Notes: generated by a model not told the origin, from the letters alone. DNA of 64,000 bases from Chitinophaga sp. CB10 (GCA_001870995.2 MLAV02000005.1:62001-126000), one strand, 5' to 3'; positions 35,399-43,521 are shown, numbered from the stretch's first letter. A program made the numbers and translations.

Positions 35399-36390
35399 TA
35401 TTGTAATGCTATCAGGTTCTGGAAAGATTTGTATGCTTTGCCGGATTCCAGCGATTCCACGGCGGCGGCAAAGCAATCCTCGTAGGTCTGGTAGGTACCG
35501 AGGCTATACAGTCCCATCGCCGCGTTGGCAAATACGACGGAGTTCTGCGCCCAGGTGCCTTCTCCCTTGAGTATTTTCAAAAATATTTTAGCTGCTTCTT
35601 CCGGCGTATTGCCACCATAGATATCCTCGGGGTGTACTCTACGCTTGCCCAGCTGCTCCGGCGTCCAATCCTGCTCACCCTTGTTGGTGATCACCTTGGT
35701 ATCGGCGGTAAGGGATATTTCATCGTATCCGTCCAGGCTGTGCACAATCACAAACTGCTTATCCGTTTGCTGGAAGAGATAGTTGTACACCCTGGCCATT
35801 TCCAGGCTGTACACGCCTATCAGCTGATGTTGCGCAAAAGCGGGGTTTACCAGTGGCCCCAGCATGTTGAAGAAGGTACGGATACCCAGCTGGCGGCGGA
35901 TCCCCGCTACATTTTTCAATGCCGGGTGAAACAGCGGCGCATGCAGGAAGCAGATGCCGGCCGCTTCCAGCTCAGCTTTCAGCTTACTGTCGTCATTCTT
36001 GAATTTGTACCCTACCAGCTCCATGAGGTTGGAAGCGCCACTAACGGAGGATACGCCGTAGTTACCGTGCTTGGCTACTTTAGCGCCGGCGCCGGCCACT
36101 ACAAAGCACGACAAGGTAGAAATATTAAACGTATTTTTTGCATCCCCCCCGGTACCTACGATGTCCAGTACGTTGTAGCCGTTGAGGTTAACGGGGATGC
36201 AGAGCTCGAGCAGCGCATCGCGGAAGCCCAGCAGCTCATCGATGGTGATAGAGCGCATCAGGAACACGGTCATGAACGCGGCCAGCTCGCTGTCGTTATA
36301 CATGCCTTTGGAGATATTGGTCAGTATTTCCTTAGCGGCATCGCGACTAAATGTTTTATGTTCGAATAAGTAATTTAAAATCTTTTTCAT
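35398..36390 (-). CDS. trpD: Anthranilate phosphoribosyltransferase
   Basis: 330 residues. The PRPP-binding GTGGDAKNTFNIST motif and the KHGNYGVSSVSG segment are intact, as are the N-terminal helices of the family. It transfers phosphoribose to anthranilate. It ends one base into trpC and starts 54 nt after trpG. Confidence 0.97.
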   Translation of the reverse strand: MKKILNYLFEHKTFSRDAAKEILTNISKGMYNDSELAAFMTVFLMRSITIDELLGFRDALLELCIPVNLNGYNVLDIVGTGGDAKNTFNISTLSCFVVAGAGAKVAKHGNYGVSSVSGASNLMELVGYKFKNDDSKLKAELEAAGICFLHAPLFHPALKNVAGIRRQLGIRTFFNMLGPLVNPAFAQHQLIGVYSLEMARVYNYLFQQTDKQFVIVHSLDGYDEISLTADTKVITNKGEQDWTPEQLGKRRVHPEDIYGGNTPEEAAKIFLKILKGEGTWAQNSVVFANAAMGLYSLGTYQTYEDCFAAAVESLESGKAYKSFQNLIALQ

Positions 36391-36444
36391 GGTGATATTA
36401 GTGATAGACTGAAGAATTAGATAAGCGTGAAACGTGGCGGCAGG

Positions 36445-37014
36445 TTACATTTCCAGCCAGTTTCTCAATATCTGCTCTCCCTGCGGGGTGAGTACACTTT
36501 CCGGGTGGAACTGTACGCCGCTTACATCATAGCTTTCGTGCTGCAGCGCCATGATGTAGCCTTCTTCATCCCTGGCGGTAATGATCAGCTCTGAAGGGAG
36601 CGTTTTTTCATCTACTACCCATGAATGGTAGCGGCCTACTTCCAGCTCTTTAGGCATGTTGCGGAAGAGGCGGCCGTTGTCCGCAATGATCTTCACGTTG
36701 GTGGCTACCCCGTGGTAAACTTCCTTCAGGTTGATGAGGGAAGCGCCGAAAGCCTGGCCTATTGCCTGCTGACCAAGGCATACTCCGAAGATGGATTTGG
36801 TAGGGGCGTATTCCCTGATCAAAGGCAGCAGCAGTCCCGCTTCTTCCGGGATGCCGGGGCCGGGGGACAGGATGATCTTATCATAATCCTTTACTTTCTC
36901 CAAAGGAATTTCATCGTTACGCACAACGGTTACTTTACCGTCTATAATTTTTTCAACCAGGTGAACCAGGTTATAGGTAAAAGAGTCGTAGTTATCAAAT
37001 ACAAGGATATTCAT
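36445..37014 (-). CDS. trpG: Anthranilate synthase glutaminase component
   Basis: 189 residues, class I glutamine amidotransferase with NYDSFTYNLVH, PGPGIPEEAG, nucleophile Cys79 in GVCLGQQAIG and VQFHPESVLT. It supplies ammonia to TrpE; a PabA role is possible if no other copy exists. It starts 2 nt after the trpE stop, as expected for the anthranilate synthase pair. Confidence 0.96.
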   Translation of the reverse strand: MNILVFDNYDSFTYNLVHLVEKIIDGKVTVVRNDEIPLEKVKDYDKIILSPGPGIPEEAGLLLPLIREYAPTKSIFGVCLGQQAIGQAFGASLINLKEVYHGVATNVKIIADNGRLFRNMPKELEVGRYHSWVVDEKTLPSELIITARDEEGYIMALQHESYDVSGVQFHPESVLTPQGEQILRNWLEM

Positions 37015-37016
37015 GA

Positions 37017-38426
37017 CTAAATTTTTTGCGCCAGCAGGATGGCCTGTTTTAAAGCATTGAGTTTATTGTTCACTTCTTCCAGCTCGGAGGAAGCTACTGA
37101 TTTGGCCACCACGCCGGCTCCCGCCTGGTAATACAGCGTATTCATCTTGCTGAGTATGGAGCGGATCATGATAGCATGATTGAAGTTGCCGTTGAAACCT
37201 ACGGCGCCTATACAGCCGCCGTAAAAGCCGCGGGGCGTAGGTTCATACTGGTCTATTATTTCCATGGCCCTGTATTTGGGCGCGCCGGAGAGCGTGCCGG
37301 CAGGGAAGGTGGAAGCCAGGAGGGCAAAAGGATTCAGGCCCGGTTCCAGCTTGCCGGTTACTTCGCTCACCAGGTGGATCACATGGGAGTAATATTGCAC
37401 TTCCTTGTAGGACTCCACGGTTACCTCTTTGGCGTTCCTGCTGAGGTCATTACGGGCCAGGTCTACCAGCATCACGTGTTCGGCATTTTCTTTCGGGTCC
37501 TGGAGGAGTTTATCCGCCAGCATTTTATCCTGCGCGTCATCCCCGGTACGGCGGAAGGTGCCGGCAATCGGGTGGATGGTAGCCTTACCGTCACGGATCA
37601 CCAGCTGGGCTTCCGGTGAAGAACCCATTAATTTATAATCGCCGTAATCGAAGAAGAAGAGATAAGGGGAAGGGTTGATGGAGCGGAGGGCGCGGTACAC
37701 GTTGAATTCGTCGCCGGTGAAGGACTGCTGGAAGGCTCTGGAGAGTACTACCTGGAAAACATCCCCCCGGAAGCAGTGTTGTTTTCCCTGTTCTACCATT
37801 TGCATGTATTCCGCGTCCGACATGTTGGAGGTTTCTTCGCCTACAGCGCTGAAAGGGTAACCGGGTGAATCCTTGTGGCGGATGAGCGATTCTATCAGCT
37901 CAAATTCGCTTTCGATGCCGTCCACCTGGTTTTCGATGAGGTATAATTCATCTTTAAAGTGGTTGATCGCTATCACATACTGGTAAAAACGGTATCGCAT
38001 GAGCGGGATCACATTGGCGGACTGTTTTTCCTTGTTGAATTCAATCGTTTCGAAGAACTGTACCGCATCAAAGGTGGTGTACCCGAAGAGGCTTTGTGCG
38101 AGCGGGATGGGATTGCTGCCCGTGAAGGTGAAGTTTTTGAGGAACTTCTCGATTTCCCCCGTTACAGCATCCCTGTTTTTGAGCTGCTTCTTTTCTACCG
38201 GGAGGTTGGGATACTTGAATTCAAAATTTGAGGTGGATGTAACTTCAATCCCCGCAATGGGTTTGATACCGATAAAGGAGAAGCTGTTTTCGCTGGCCCT
38301 GTAATCGGTACTTTCGAGGAGGATAGAACCGGGGAATTTGTCACGGAGTCGCAGATAGATACCCACCGGCGTGAATACGTCCGCCAGCATCTGTTTGGAT
38401 CTCGTTTTTACTTGAATGGTACGCAT
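37017..38426 (-). CDS. trpE: Anthranilate synthase component I
   Basis: 469 residues of the chorismate-binding family. The tryptophan feedback site is marked by ILLESTDYRA near residue 37; the catalytic part has DVFQVVLSRAF, GSSPEAQLVIRDG, PIAGTFRRTGD, LVDLARNDLSR and GAPKYRAMEIID. It converts chorismate to anthranilate. It is the first structural trp gene, 135 nt downstream of a WWW leader peptide and 57 nt downstream of an attenuator hairpin. Confidence 0.97.
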   Translation of the reverse strand: MRTIQVKTRSKQMLADVFTPVGIYLRLRDKFPGSILLESTDYRASENSFSFIGIKPIAGIEVTSTSNFEFKYPNLPVEKKQLKNRDAVTGEIEKFLKNFTFTGSNPIPLAQSLFGYTTFDAVQFFETIEFNKEKQSANVIPLMRYRFYQYVIAINHFKDELYLIENQVDGIESEFELIESLIRHKDSPGYPFSAVGEETSNMSDAEYMQMVEQGKQHCFRGDVFQVVLSRAFQQSFTGDEFNVYRALRSINPSPYLFFFDYGDYKLMGSSPEAQLVIRDGKATIHPIAGTFRRTGDDAQDKMLADKLLQDPKENAEHVMLVDLARNDLSRNAKEVTVESYKEVQYYSHVIHLVSEVTGKLEPGLNPFALLASTFPAGTLSGAPKYRAMEIIDQYEPTPRGFYGGCIGAVGFNGNFNHAIMIRSILSKMNTLYYQAGAGVVAKSVASSELEEVNNKLNALKQAILLAQKI

Positions 38427-38482
38427 GACTGATATGATAACCTAAAAAGTGAAAGTGATTTTTTTTGTAATGGGAACCGGAT

Positions 38483-38521
38483 AAAAAGCCGAAGGGCCCG
38501 CTGTGTAACAGCGAGCCCTTC
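38483..38521 (-). terminator. trp attenuator terminator with competing antiterminator
   Basis: In the minus-strand RNA, 38508-38521 and 38491-38504 form a 14-bp stem (one G-U) with a 3-nt loop, followed by five U (38483-38487). The bases at 38502-38511 can instead pair with 38549-38558 just after the leader stop (10 bp, one mismatch), and 38544-38549 can pair with 38576-38581 at the Trp codons. This reproduces the 1:2, 2:3 and 3:4 logic of classical attenuation. Confidence 0.85.
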
Positions 38522-38560
38522 AAATATGATTCAAGACGAAACATGGCACTGTAACACAGA

Positions 38561-38614
38561 TCAAGGATTGATTCCGTGCCACCACCAATATTTATTTGTC
38601 ATGTTTTTCTGCAT
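38561..38614 (-). CDS. trpL: trp operon leader peptide
   Basis: A 17-codon reading frame, MQKNMTNKYWWWHGINP, ends in TGA. Three consecutive TGG codons (residues 10-12) are very unlikely by chance immediately upstream of trpE. It lies between hisB and trpE on the operon strand, 40 nt before the attenuator stem. When charged tRNA-Trp is short, a ribosome stalled at the Trp run would mask 38576-38581, free the following segment to form the antiterminator, and allow trpE transcription. The ATG is only 8 nt from the -7 box, so the mRNA is nearly leaderless. Confidence 0.9.
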   Translation of the reverse strand: MQKNMTNKYWWWHGINP

Positions 38615-38622
38615 AGTGAAAG

Positions 38623-38654
38623 CAAAAATGAAACATTTTTACATTAAATGCAAA
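38623..38654 (-). promoter_or_regulatory. trp promoter
   Basis: On the minus strand TTTG (38651-38654), 20 nt and CATTTTTG (38623-38630) match TTTG-N19-TAnnTTTG with one change in the -7 box. It lies between the hisB stop and trpL. Confidence 0.6.
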
Positions 38655-38681
38655 TAATTTTTTTCCCCGCCGGGTAAAAAA

Positions 38682-39818
38682 TTACAGCACCCCTTTCGTA
38701 CTAGGCAGTTGCATTTTTGACGGGTTGCGCTTTACAGCCACTTTCACGGCTTTGGCAAAAGCTTTAAAAATTGCTTCTATCTTATGATGTTCGTTCTGGC
38801 CTTCCGCTTTGATGTTCAGGTTGGCCCGGGCGCCATCGGAAAACGACTTAAAGAAGTGATAGAACATTTCCGTAGGCATCTCTCCTATCTTTTCCCGGTT
38901 AAACTCCGCCTCCCATACCAGCCAGTTACGGCCGCCGAAGTCGATCCCCACCTGCGCCAGGCAGTCGTCCATTGGCAGGGTGAATCCATACCGCTCTATC
39001 CCTCTCTTATCCCCCAATGCCCTGGCAATGGCTTCTCCCAGCGCAATGCCGGTATCCTCTATCGTATGGTGCTCATCGATATGCAAATCCCCTTTGGCGG
39101 TGATTTCCAGGTCGATGCTGCCATGGCGGGCAATCTGGTCCAGCATATGGTCAAAGAAGCCCAGCCCGGTCGCTATTTTCGCCTTGCCGGTACCATCCAG
39201 GTTCAGCTTTATAGTGATGTCCGTTTCGTTGGTTTTACGTACATGCGTTACCGTGCGGAGTCCTACTTTAAGGAACTCGTAGATCCGGTCCCAATCGGTA
39301 CTTTCCAGTACGATCACTTCCCGCAGGGCGGCGGCGCTGTCCTGCACTTCAGCATTGCCCAGGCCGGTGCCTTCGTTCATCCAGATGGCTTTTGCCCCGA
39401 GGTTCTTGGCCAGCTGCACGTCCGTAATACGGTCCCCGATCACGAAGGAATTTTCCAGGTCGTATTCCCCGGTGAGGTATTTGGTGAGCATGCCGGTACC
39501 TGGCTTGCGGGTAGGCGCATTATCCGCCGGGAAGGAGCGGTCGATAAACACCTCATCAAAATGCACTCCTTCATTTTCGAAAGCGCGGATGATGAAGTTT
39601 TGGGCCGGCCAAAAGGTATCTTCCGGGAAGGAGGCAGTGCCCAGCCCGTCCTGGTTGGTTACCATGGCCAGCTCGTAGCCCAGTTCCGAGGCAATGCGGG
39701 CCATATTCACAAATACTTTGGGATAGAATTCAATCTTATCCAGGCTATCGATCTGGTAAGTGGGCGGCACTTCCTTGATCAGGGTGCCATCCCGGTCTAT
39801 AAAGAGCACGCGTTTCAT
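38682..39818 (-). CDS. hisB: Bifunctional histidinol-phosphatase / imidazoleglycerol-phosphate dehydratase
   Basis: 378 residues. The N-terminal HAD phosphatase (about 1-170) starts MKRVLFIDRDGTLIKE with Asp8 and Asp10. The dehydratase (about 190-378) has GFFDHMLDQIARHG, DLHIDEHHTIEDTGIALG and QNEHHKIEAIFKAFAKA, supplying the metal-binding histidines. It performs steps six and eight of histidine synthesis. Its ATG overlaps the hisC stop by 4 nt. No terminator separates it from the trp promoter. Confidence 0.97.
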   Translation of the reverse strand: MKRVLFIDRDGTLIKEVPPTYQIDSLDKIEFYPKVFVNMARIASELGYELAMVTNQDGLGTASFPEDTFWPAQNFIIRAFENEGVHFDEVFIDRSFPADNAPTRKPGTGMLTKYLTGEYDLENSFVIGDRITDVQLAKNLGAKAIWMNEGTGLGNAEVQDSAAALREVIVLESTDWDRIYEFLKVGLRTVTHVRKTNETDITIKLNLDGTGKAKIATGLGFFDHMLDQIARHGSIDLEITAKGDLHIDEHHTIEDTGIALGEAIARALGDKRGIERYGFTLPMDDCLAQVGIDFGGRNWLVWEAEFNREKIGEMPTEMFYHFFKSFSDGARANLNIKAEGQNEHHKIEAIFKAFAKAVKVAVKRNPSKMQLPSTKGVL

Positions 39819-40888
39819 GCAGAAACAGTTTTTTCAGTTTGTGGTTGATAAGATTTAAGCGCATCCAGGAGTTCCAGGTTTTCAGCCGGGGTGCCGATGG
39901 TGATGCGCAGGCAGCCGGCGCAGAGTTCCACCTTGGAGCGGTCCCGCACGATAATGCCCTTTTCCGTCAGGTAATTATAGATGCCCCTGGCATCGATGGT
40001 TTGCACGAGGATGAAATTGGCGTCGCTGGGGTACACCTGCTTTACCAGCGGCAGCTGCTCCATGGCGGCGGAAAGCAGGTCCCGCTCGATCACGATTTCG
40101 CGGATCCACTCGTTGACCTGCGCTACATTATCCAGCGCCTGCAATGCCAGTTCCTGTGCGGCCTGACTGATATTATACGGGGCTTTTACCTTGTTGAACA
40201 CGTTGATGATATCCTCGCTGGCGAAGGCCATACCGATGCGGAGCGCCGCCAGTCCCCAGGCTTTGGAGAGCGTTTGCATCACCACCAGGTTAGGATATTC
40301 CGTCAGTTCCTGGATGAAGGACTTCTGGCGGGCGAAGTTGATATACGCCTCGTCGACCACCACGATCCCATCGAAGTTGTTGAGGAGGATTTCAATATCC
40401 GCACGGTTGATGGAATTACCCGTAGGATTATTAGGACTGCAAATGAAAATCAGTTTGGTATTTTCGTCCACGGCTTCCTGCAGGCCGGCGAGGTCCAGCT
40501 GAAAGTCCGGCGTGAGGCTCACCTTGCGGATGATAACATCGTTGATGTTGGCGCTTACTTCGTACATGCCGTAGGTAGGCGGACAAAGCACCACGTTATC
40601 CACACCCGGGCGGCAGAACGCGCGGTAGAGGATATCGATCGGTTCATCGCTGCCGTTGCCGAGGAAGATATTTTGCGGCGGTACGCCTTTGATATCCGCC
40701 AGTTTGTACTTCAGCTTCCACTGCATGGGATCGGGGTAGCGGTTGTAGCTTACCGGCAGCGGCGATCCGAAGCTGTTTTCGTTGGCGTCGATGAAGATCC
40801 TTGCTTCGCCTTTGAACTCGTCGCGGGCGGAGGAATACGGCACCAGTCTTTTTATATTGTCCCTCAGGAGGGTGTTGAGATCGAACAT
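39815..40888 (-). CDS. hisC: Histidinol-phosphate aminotransferase
   Basis: 357 residues from the ATG at 40886-40888; the longer reading overlaps hisD. Fold-type I aminotransferase: ANENSFGSP, GNGSDEPIDILYRAF, CSPNNPTGN, VVVDEAYINF and PLP Lys209 in TLSKAWGLAALRIG. It transaminates imidazole acetol phosphate with glutamate. It starts 13 nt after the hisD stop. Confidence 0.97.
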   Translation of the reverse strand: MFDLNTLLRDNIKRLVPYSSARDEFKGEARIFIDANENSFGSPLPVSYNRYPDPMQWKLKYKLADIKGVPPQNIFLGNGSDEPIDILYRAFCRPGVDNVVLCPPTYGMYEVSANINDVIIRKVSLTPDFQLDLAGLQEAVDENTKLIFICSPNNPTGNSINRADIEILLNNFDGIVVVDEAYINFARQKSFIQELTEYPNLVVMQTLSKAWGLAALRIGMAFASEDIINVFNKVKAPYNISQAAQELALQALDNVAQVNEWIREIVIERDLLSAAMEQLPLVKQVYPSDANFILVQTIDARGIYNYLTEKGIIVRDRSKVELCAGCLRITIGTPAENLELLDALKSYQPQTEKTVSA

Positions 40889-40901
40889 TTCCAAAGATTT
40901 A

Positions 40902-42176
40902 TTACCTGTTATTAATTTGTTTGAGTCGTACCGATACGGCCTGTTTATGCGCGTCCAGTCCTTCTGCCGCGGCCATGGCCTCAATGGTAGCGCCTATTTG
41001 CGTGAGGCCGTCCGGGCTTATCTGCTGGAAGGTAATCTTTTTCACGAAGCTATCCAGCGATACGCCGCTATAGGCTTTGGCGTAGCCGTTGGTAGGCAGG
41101 GTATGGTTGGTGCCGGAAGCATAGTCGCCCGCGCTTTCCGGCGTATAATTACCGATAAACACGGAGCCCGCGTTGGTAACCATTCCCGCTACATCCATTG
41201 CCGCTTCGCAGGCCAGGATGAGGTGTTCCGGCGCGTAGGCGTTGAGCATGGCCATGGCGGTGCTGAGGTTATCCACCAGTATCATGCGGCTGTTGGCGAG
41301 GGCGCCGGTAGCGATGTCCTTCCGGGGCAGCAGTGCCAGCTGGGCGTCCAGCGCGGCCTGTACGTCGTTGATCACTTTTTCGCTGGTGGTAACGAGTACC
41401 ACCTGGCTATCCGGGCCATGTTCCGCCTGGGAAAGGAGATCCGCCGCCACGAAGTCGGGCACGCAGCTCTCATCCGCCAGCACGGCCACTTCCGAAGGGC
41501 CGGCGGGCATATCGATGGCGAGGCCGTCTTTATTCACCAGTTGTTTGGCGCATGTAACGTATTGGTTACCGGGGCCGAATATTTTGTACACCTGCGGCAC
41601 GGTAGCCGTTCCGTAGGCCATAGCGCCGATGGCTTGTACCCCGCCGATGGTGAACACCCGGGAGATGCCTACCAGCTTTGCCGTGTAGAGGATGGCCGGG
41701 TGCAGGGAAGGGGTGCAGAGGATGATTTCCTTACAGCCGGCGATCTTAGCGGGGATGCCGAGCATGAGGATGGTGGAGAAGAGCGGAGCGGAGCCGCCGG
41801 GGATGTAGAGGCCTACTTTTTCGATGGCCACGGATTTGCGCCAGCATTGTACGCCGGGCATGGTTTCGATCACTTCCGGGATGGACTGCTGTGCGCTGTG
41901 GAAGGTCGTGATATTTTTAGCCGCCTGCCGGATAGCCGCTTTCAGCGCGGGTTCCAGCGCTGCCTCTGCCGCTTCGAAGTCGGCCGGCCCTACTTCAAAA
42001 GAAGGAGCGGCGAGCTTATCAAATTGTTCCGCGTACTTTCTGACGGCGGCGTCCCCATTTTCTTTCACGTCCCGGAGGATGGCGGTTACTTTTTGCTCCA
42101 GCGCGGAAGTGTCCATCACCGGGCGTTTCAGCAGCTCGTTCCAGGTATTTGCCTCCGGGTATTTATAAATCTGCAT
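40902..42176 (-). CDS. hisD: Histidinol dehydrogenase
   Basis: 424 residues. The chain has GLYIPGGSAPLFSTILMLG, FGPGNQYVTCAKQ, DMPAGPSEVAVLAD, LLSQAEHGPDSQ (zinc ligands Gln/His) and NHTLPTNGYAKAYSGVSLDS with the catalytic His. It oxidises histidinol to histidine in two NAD-dependent steps. It lies 14 nt downstream of hisG. Confidence 0.98.
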   Translation of the reverse strand: MQIYKYPEANTWNELLKRPVMDTSALEQKVTAILRDVKENGDAAVRKYAEQFDKLAAPSFEVGPADFEAAEAALEPALKAAIRQAAKNITTFHSAQQSIPEVIETMPGVQCWRKSVAIEKVGLYIPGGSAPLFSTILMLGIPAKIAGCKEIILCTPSLHPAILYTAKLVGISRVFTIGGVQAIGAMAYGTATVPQVYKIFGPGNQYVTCAKQLVNKDGLAIDMPAGPSEVAVLADESCVPDFVAADLLSQAEHGPDSQVVLVTTSEKVINDVQAALDAQLALLPRKDIATGALANSRMILVDNLSTAMAMLNAYAPEHLILACEAAMDVAGMVTNAGSVFIGNYTPESAGDYASGTNHTLPTNGYAKAYSGVSLDSFVKKITFQQISPDGLTQIGATIEAMAAAEGLDAHKQAVSVRLKQINNR

Positions 42177-42190
42177 GATTCAAGTTCAGT

Positions 42191-43045
42191 TTAGATCACC
42201 ATTTTTTCGATCGGTACCACGAGGATGCCTTGTGCGCCGGCGGCTTTGAGGCTTTCGATGATATCCCAGAAATCATTTTCGTTCAGCACGGAGTGTACGG
42301 AGCTCCAGCCGGCTTCGGCGAGCGGCAGTACCGTAGGGCTTTTCATGCCCGGGAGCAGGCTGATGATTTCCTGCAGTTTGTCGTTAGGCGCGTTAAGCAG
42401 GATGTATTTATTGTTCTTCGCTTTTTTAACGGCCTGGATGCGGAACAGCAGTTTATCGAGCAGCCGGGATTGTTCCGGTTGCAGGTGGTGATAAGCGGCC
42501 AGTACGGCTTCCGACTTCAGGACGGTTTCCACTTCTTTGAGTCCGTTCATGAACAGGGTGGAACCGCTGCTCACGAGGTCGCAGATGGCATCGGCCAAAC
42601 CTATGCCTGGCGCGATTTCCACGGAACCGCTGATCTCGTGGATTTCCGCGGTGATGTTATTCCGTTTCAGGAACTCTTCTACAATCACCGGGTAGCTGGT
42701 GGCGATGCGGGTGTTTTGCAGGTCCTGCACGCCGTTGTATTCAGCGGATTTAGGTACGGCCATGGAGAGGCGGCATTTGCCAAAGCCCAGTTTCTCAACG
42801 ATGTTGACCTGTTTTTTCTTTTCCAGCACTACGTTTTCGCCAACGATACCGATGTCGGCCACGCCGTCTTCGATGTACTGCGGAATATCATCATCACGAA
42901 GGAAGAAGACTTCCAGCGGGAAGTTACTGGCTTCGGTTTTTAATTTGTTGACACCGTTGTTGATGTCGATCCCGCATTCCTTCAGCAGTTTGATGGAATC
43001 ATCGTGCAGGCGGCCTGATTTCTGGATGGCGATTTTAAGTTTCAT
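42191..43045 (-). CDS. hisG: ATP phosphoribosyltransferase (long form)
   Basis: 284 residues, the long HisG with a C-terminal ACT-like regulatory domain (about 215-284) that binds histidine, so no HisZ partner is needed. The periplasmic-binding-protein-like catalytic part has KIAIQKSGRLHDDS, GVADIGIVGEN and the PRPP motif EISGSVEIAPGIGLADAI. It is the committed, feedback-inhibited step. It is the first structural gene after the His-rich leader and its attenuator; the ATG lies 13 nt after the attenuator U run. Confidence 0.97.
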   Translation of the reverse strand: MKLKIAIQKSGRLHDDSIKLLKECGIDINNGVNKLKTEASNFPLEVFFLRDDDIPQYIEDGVADIGIVGENVVLEKKKQVNIVEKLGFGKCRLSMAVPKSAEYNGVQDLQNTRIATSYPVIVEEFLKRNNITAEIHEISGSVEIAPGIGLADAICDLVSSGSTLFMNGLKEVETVLKSEAVLAAYHHLQPEQSRLLDKLLFRIQAVKKAKNNKYILLNAPNDKLQEIISLLPGMKSPTVLPLAEAGWSSVHSVLNENDFWDIIESLKAAGAQGILVVPIEKMVI

Positions 43046-43058
43046 CTTTTGGACAAAT

Positions 43059-43088
43059 AAAAAGGGCTTACCGATCCGGTAAGCCCTT
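43059..43088 (-). terminator. his attenuator terminator with competing antiterminator
   Basis: In the minus-strand RNA a perfect 12-bp stem (43077-43088 with 43062-43073, 3-nt loop) runs into UUUUUA. The promoter-proximal arm (43077-43085) can instead pair with 43128-43136 inside the leader frame (nine pairs, two G-U). That segment lies four codons after the His run, so a ribosome stalled on His would leave it free, and one that reaches the stop would cover it. Confidence 0.87.
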
Positions 43089-43120
43089 GATGATGATCAA
43101 ATATGTTTATATACACAAAA

Positions 43121-43183
43121 TCATCCCAGCCTACCGGTGAGGTAAGTATGATGGTGATGATGTGTATGGATATTCTGTTTCAT
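43121..43183 (-). CDS. hisL: his operon leader peptide
   Basis: A 20-codon frame beginning MKQNIHTHHHHHTYL and ending RLG-TGA. Six His codons, five of them consecutive (residues 8-12), lie just upstream of hisG and its attenuator. This is the layout of classical ribosome-mediated attenuation. The bases CTTACC right after the His codons can pair with GGTAGG further on, giving a small alternative hairpin. As with trpL, the ATG is only 10 nt from the -7 box. Confidence 0.92.
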   Translation of the reverse strand: MKQNIHTHHHHHTYLTGRLG

Positions 43184-43193
43184 AATTCGGGTA

Positions 43194-43223
43194 CAAAATT
43201 AGAAAGAAATCCAATAAAACAAA
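43194..43223 (-). promoter_or_regulatory. his promoter
   Basis: On the minus strand TTTG (43220-43223), 18 nt and TAATTTTG (43194-43201) fit the Bacteroidota consensus with an exact -7 box. Predicted transcription start is about 5-8 nt upstream of the hisL ATG. Confidence 0.75.
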
Positions 43224-43521
43224 CATTTTTTTTCAGGGGGAGCGGATAGTAACAAATCCTTAACAGTAGCGGGTTTCAGGGGAGGCAGCATTTGTATAAG
43301 CACTGTTATATTTAATGTATAAGCGCTGTTATTTCTTTTTAGGGTTTAGGGAGAGATTTAAGCCTGCGGGGAACGGGGTAGCGTTGGCAGAACGAATGGC
43401 GCAGGGGGTCATGCCGTTGCAGTAAGGCATCGGGGCATTAGACATCTCTCCCAAAAAATTTTAAAGGAAAGTGTAACAAAAGTGCAATGGTGGATACTAA
43501 TGGAACAAAAACATTTACATC
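43224..43521. other. Intergenic region between the his promoter and the TraB/GumN gene
   Basis: No gene is supported here. It contains a direct repeat TGTATAAGCRCTGTTAT (43293-43309 and 43316-43332, 23-nt period, one difference) and a GC-rich element of about 104 nt closed by the 9-bp inverted repeat GGGAGAGAT (43349-43357) / ATCTCTCCC (43444-43452). Inside the element ATGCC and GGCAT form a further stem. Confidence 0.6.

Noticed and set aside
38341..38544. A 67-codon frame starting MFRLESYL upstream of trpE, as leader peptide
   Set aside because: It has no Trp codons, and it runs through the attenuator and into trpE. The WWW frame at 38561-38614 explains the region better.
38657..38683. Hairpin after hisB as terminator of the his operon
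   Set aside because: The stem is mostly A-U with a 3-bp GC core, and no U tract follows it on the minus strand.
39839..40915. A 358-codon plus-strand frame
   Set aside because: Shadow of hisC and the hisB/hisD junctions; no recognisable motif.
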